Source of the DNA: Desulfuromonas sp.
Lineage (GTDB): Bacteria; Desulfobacterota; Desulfuromonadia; Desulfuromonadales; BM501
Assembly: GCF_002868845.1 (NCBI RefSeq)
Contig: NZ_PKUB01000003.1
Coordinates: forward strand, 831-64,830
Reading direction: 5' to 3'
DNA: 64,000 bases
Positions 63,691-64,000 of this stretch are shown one piece after another. Every line of letters begins with the position of its first letter. Position 1 is the stretch's first letter. The notes under the pieces are model-generated. The model saw nothing but the letters and a program-made list of their open reading frames with translations. It made no database searches and had not been told where the DNA came from. Both the position numbers and the translations under genes were made by a program.

Positions 63691-64000
63691 GAGGTCCTCG
63701 CTCCATCACCCTGAAAGAGACCGCGCTCTTTTTCTTCCCCCTGCTGCTCAACGTGCAGCTGATGAGCGTCTCCCACTCGGTCATCAACGCCGCCCTCGCC
63801 CGCCAGGAGGACGCCGTGCGCATTCTGGCCGCCTTCTCGGTGGGAATGATCGTCCATCTCTTCTTCGCCTCCCCGAGCTACCAGAACCACACGGTGACCA
63901 TCGCCATGGTCAGGGGCCGCCGCTCCCTCAAAGGGACGATCGTCTTCGTCCTGCTGGTGGCCGCCTACGTCTCGATCATGCTCGGCCTCATCGCCTACAC
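63687..64000 (+). CDS. Membrane protein, N-terminal part (cut by window end)
   Basis: GTG at 63687 overlaps the gph stop (GTGA). About 104 residues are visible: ALFFFPLLLNVQLMSVSHSVINAAL, then AAFSVGMIVHLFFASPSYQNHTVTI and FVLLVAAYVSIMLGLIAY, i.e. at least three hydrophobic segments. The pattern is suggestive of a MATE/oligosaccharide-flippase-like transporter but the family cannot be fixed from this fragment. Confidence 0.6.
   Translation, partial: MRGPRSITLKETALFFFPLLLNVQLMSVSHSVINAALARQEDAVRILAAFSVGMIVHLFFASPSYQNHTVTIAMVRGRRSLKGTIVFVLLVAAYVSIMLGLIAY

Overview
The window is high-GC, densely coded bacterial chromosome without phage, insertion-sequence, CRISPR, tRNA or rRNA signals. The gene repertoire (aconitase A, LarE, many PAS/GGDEF signalling proteins, a PocR-type sensor kinase, a KaiC-like/PEP-binding fusion, TrmFO, UPF0270, DUF1847, a Lon-like protease beside an SPFH protein) fits a Desulfuromonadales/Geobacterales-type anaerobe (Desulfuromonadota). 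That placement is inference from gene families only.

Layout. 1-9.4 kb: 3' end of gdhA; an 870-aa degenerate KaiC-like/PEP-synthase ATP-grasp fusion; an overlooked 56-aa protein; DUF1847; an MFS transporter divergent from an Lrp/AsnC regulator; a LysA-like decarboxylase; an FKBP isomerase; a DUF4332 protein. 9.4-19.2 kb: a flavin-reductase-like gene translationally coupled (GTGA) to a secreted thioredoxin-fold/FMN-bind-like protein; an Rrf2-cysK-larE sulfur cluster; a small membrane protein and nuclease lipoprotein; acnA; MscS; Hsp20. 19.3-30.2 kb is a signalling island: hybrid PAS kinase; REC-PAS-GGDEF-EAL protein; two single-domain receiver proteins (one lacking the phospho-Asp) behind a sigma-54-like promoter; an NtrC-type activator; and a 1403-codon PocR-GAF-PAS6-kinase gene broken by two in-frame TAG codons. 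30.5-41.7 kb: ppsA, CorA, a second MscS, UspA, an SPFH/double-AAA+ Lon-like pair, and a DUF362 ferredoxin-like protein. 42-51.6 kb: small conserved proteins (UPF0270, OsmC, DUF4911-like), alanine dehydrogenase, two NUDIX genes (one with an in-frame TAG), an outer-membrane-like protein, PPP phosphatase, U32 peptidase, CpoB and LysM protein. 51.7-64 kb: an HExxH lipoprotein, dprA-smg-topA-trmFO, a PocR-like/GAF/GGDEF protein, maf, a frameshifted yggS, an SNF symporter, gph and a truncated membrane protein.

The most unusual observations are three in-frame amber codons, each consistent with GAG to TAG and each in an otherwise intact conserved gene; a candidate sigma-54 circuit around the signalling island; the SPFH/double-AAA+/Lon-domain pair; and the thioredoxin/CXXCH/FMN-bind-like fusion. 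TAG also terminates about twenty intact genes here, so global codon reassignment is not supported. Sequencing error, real mutation and local readthrough remain open.
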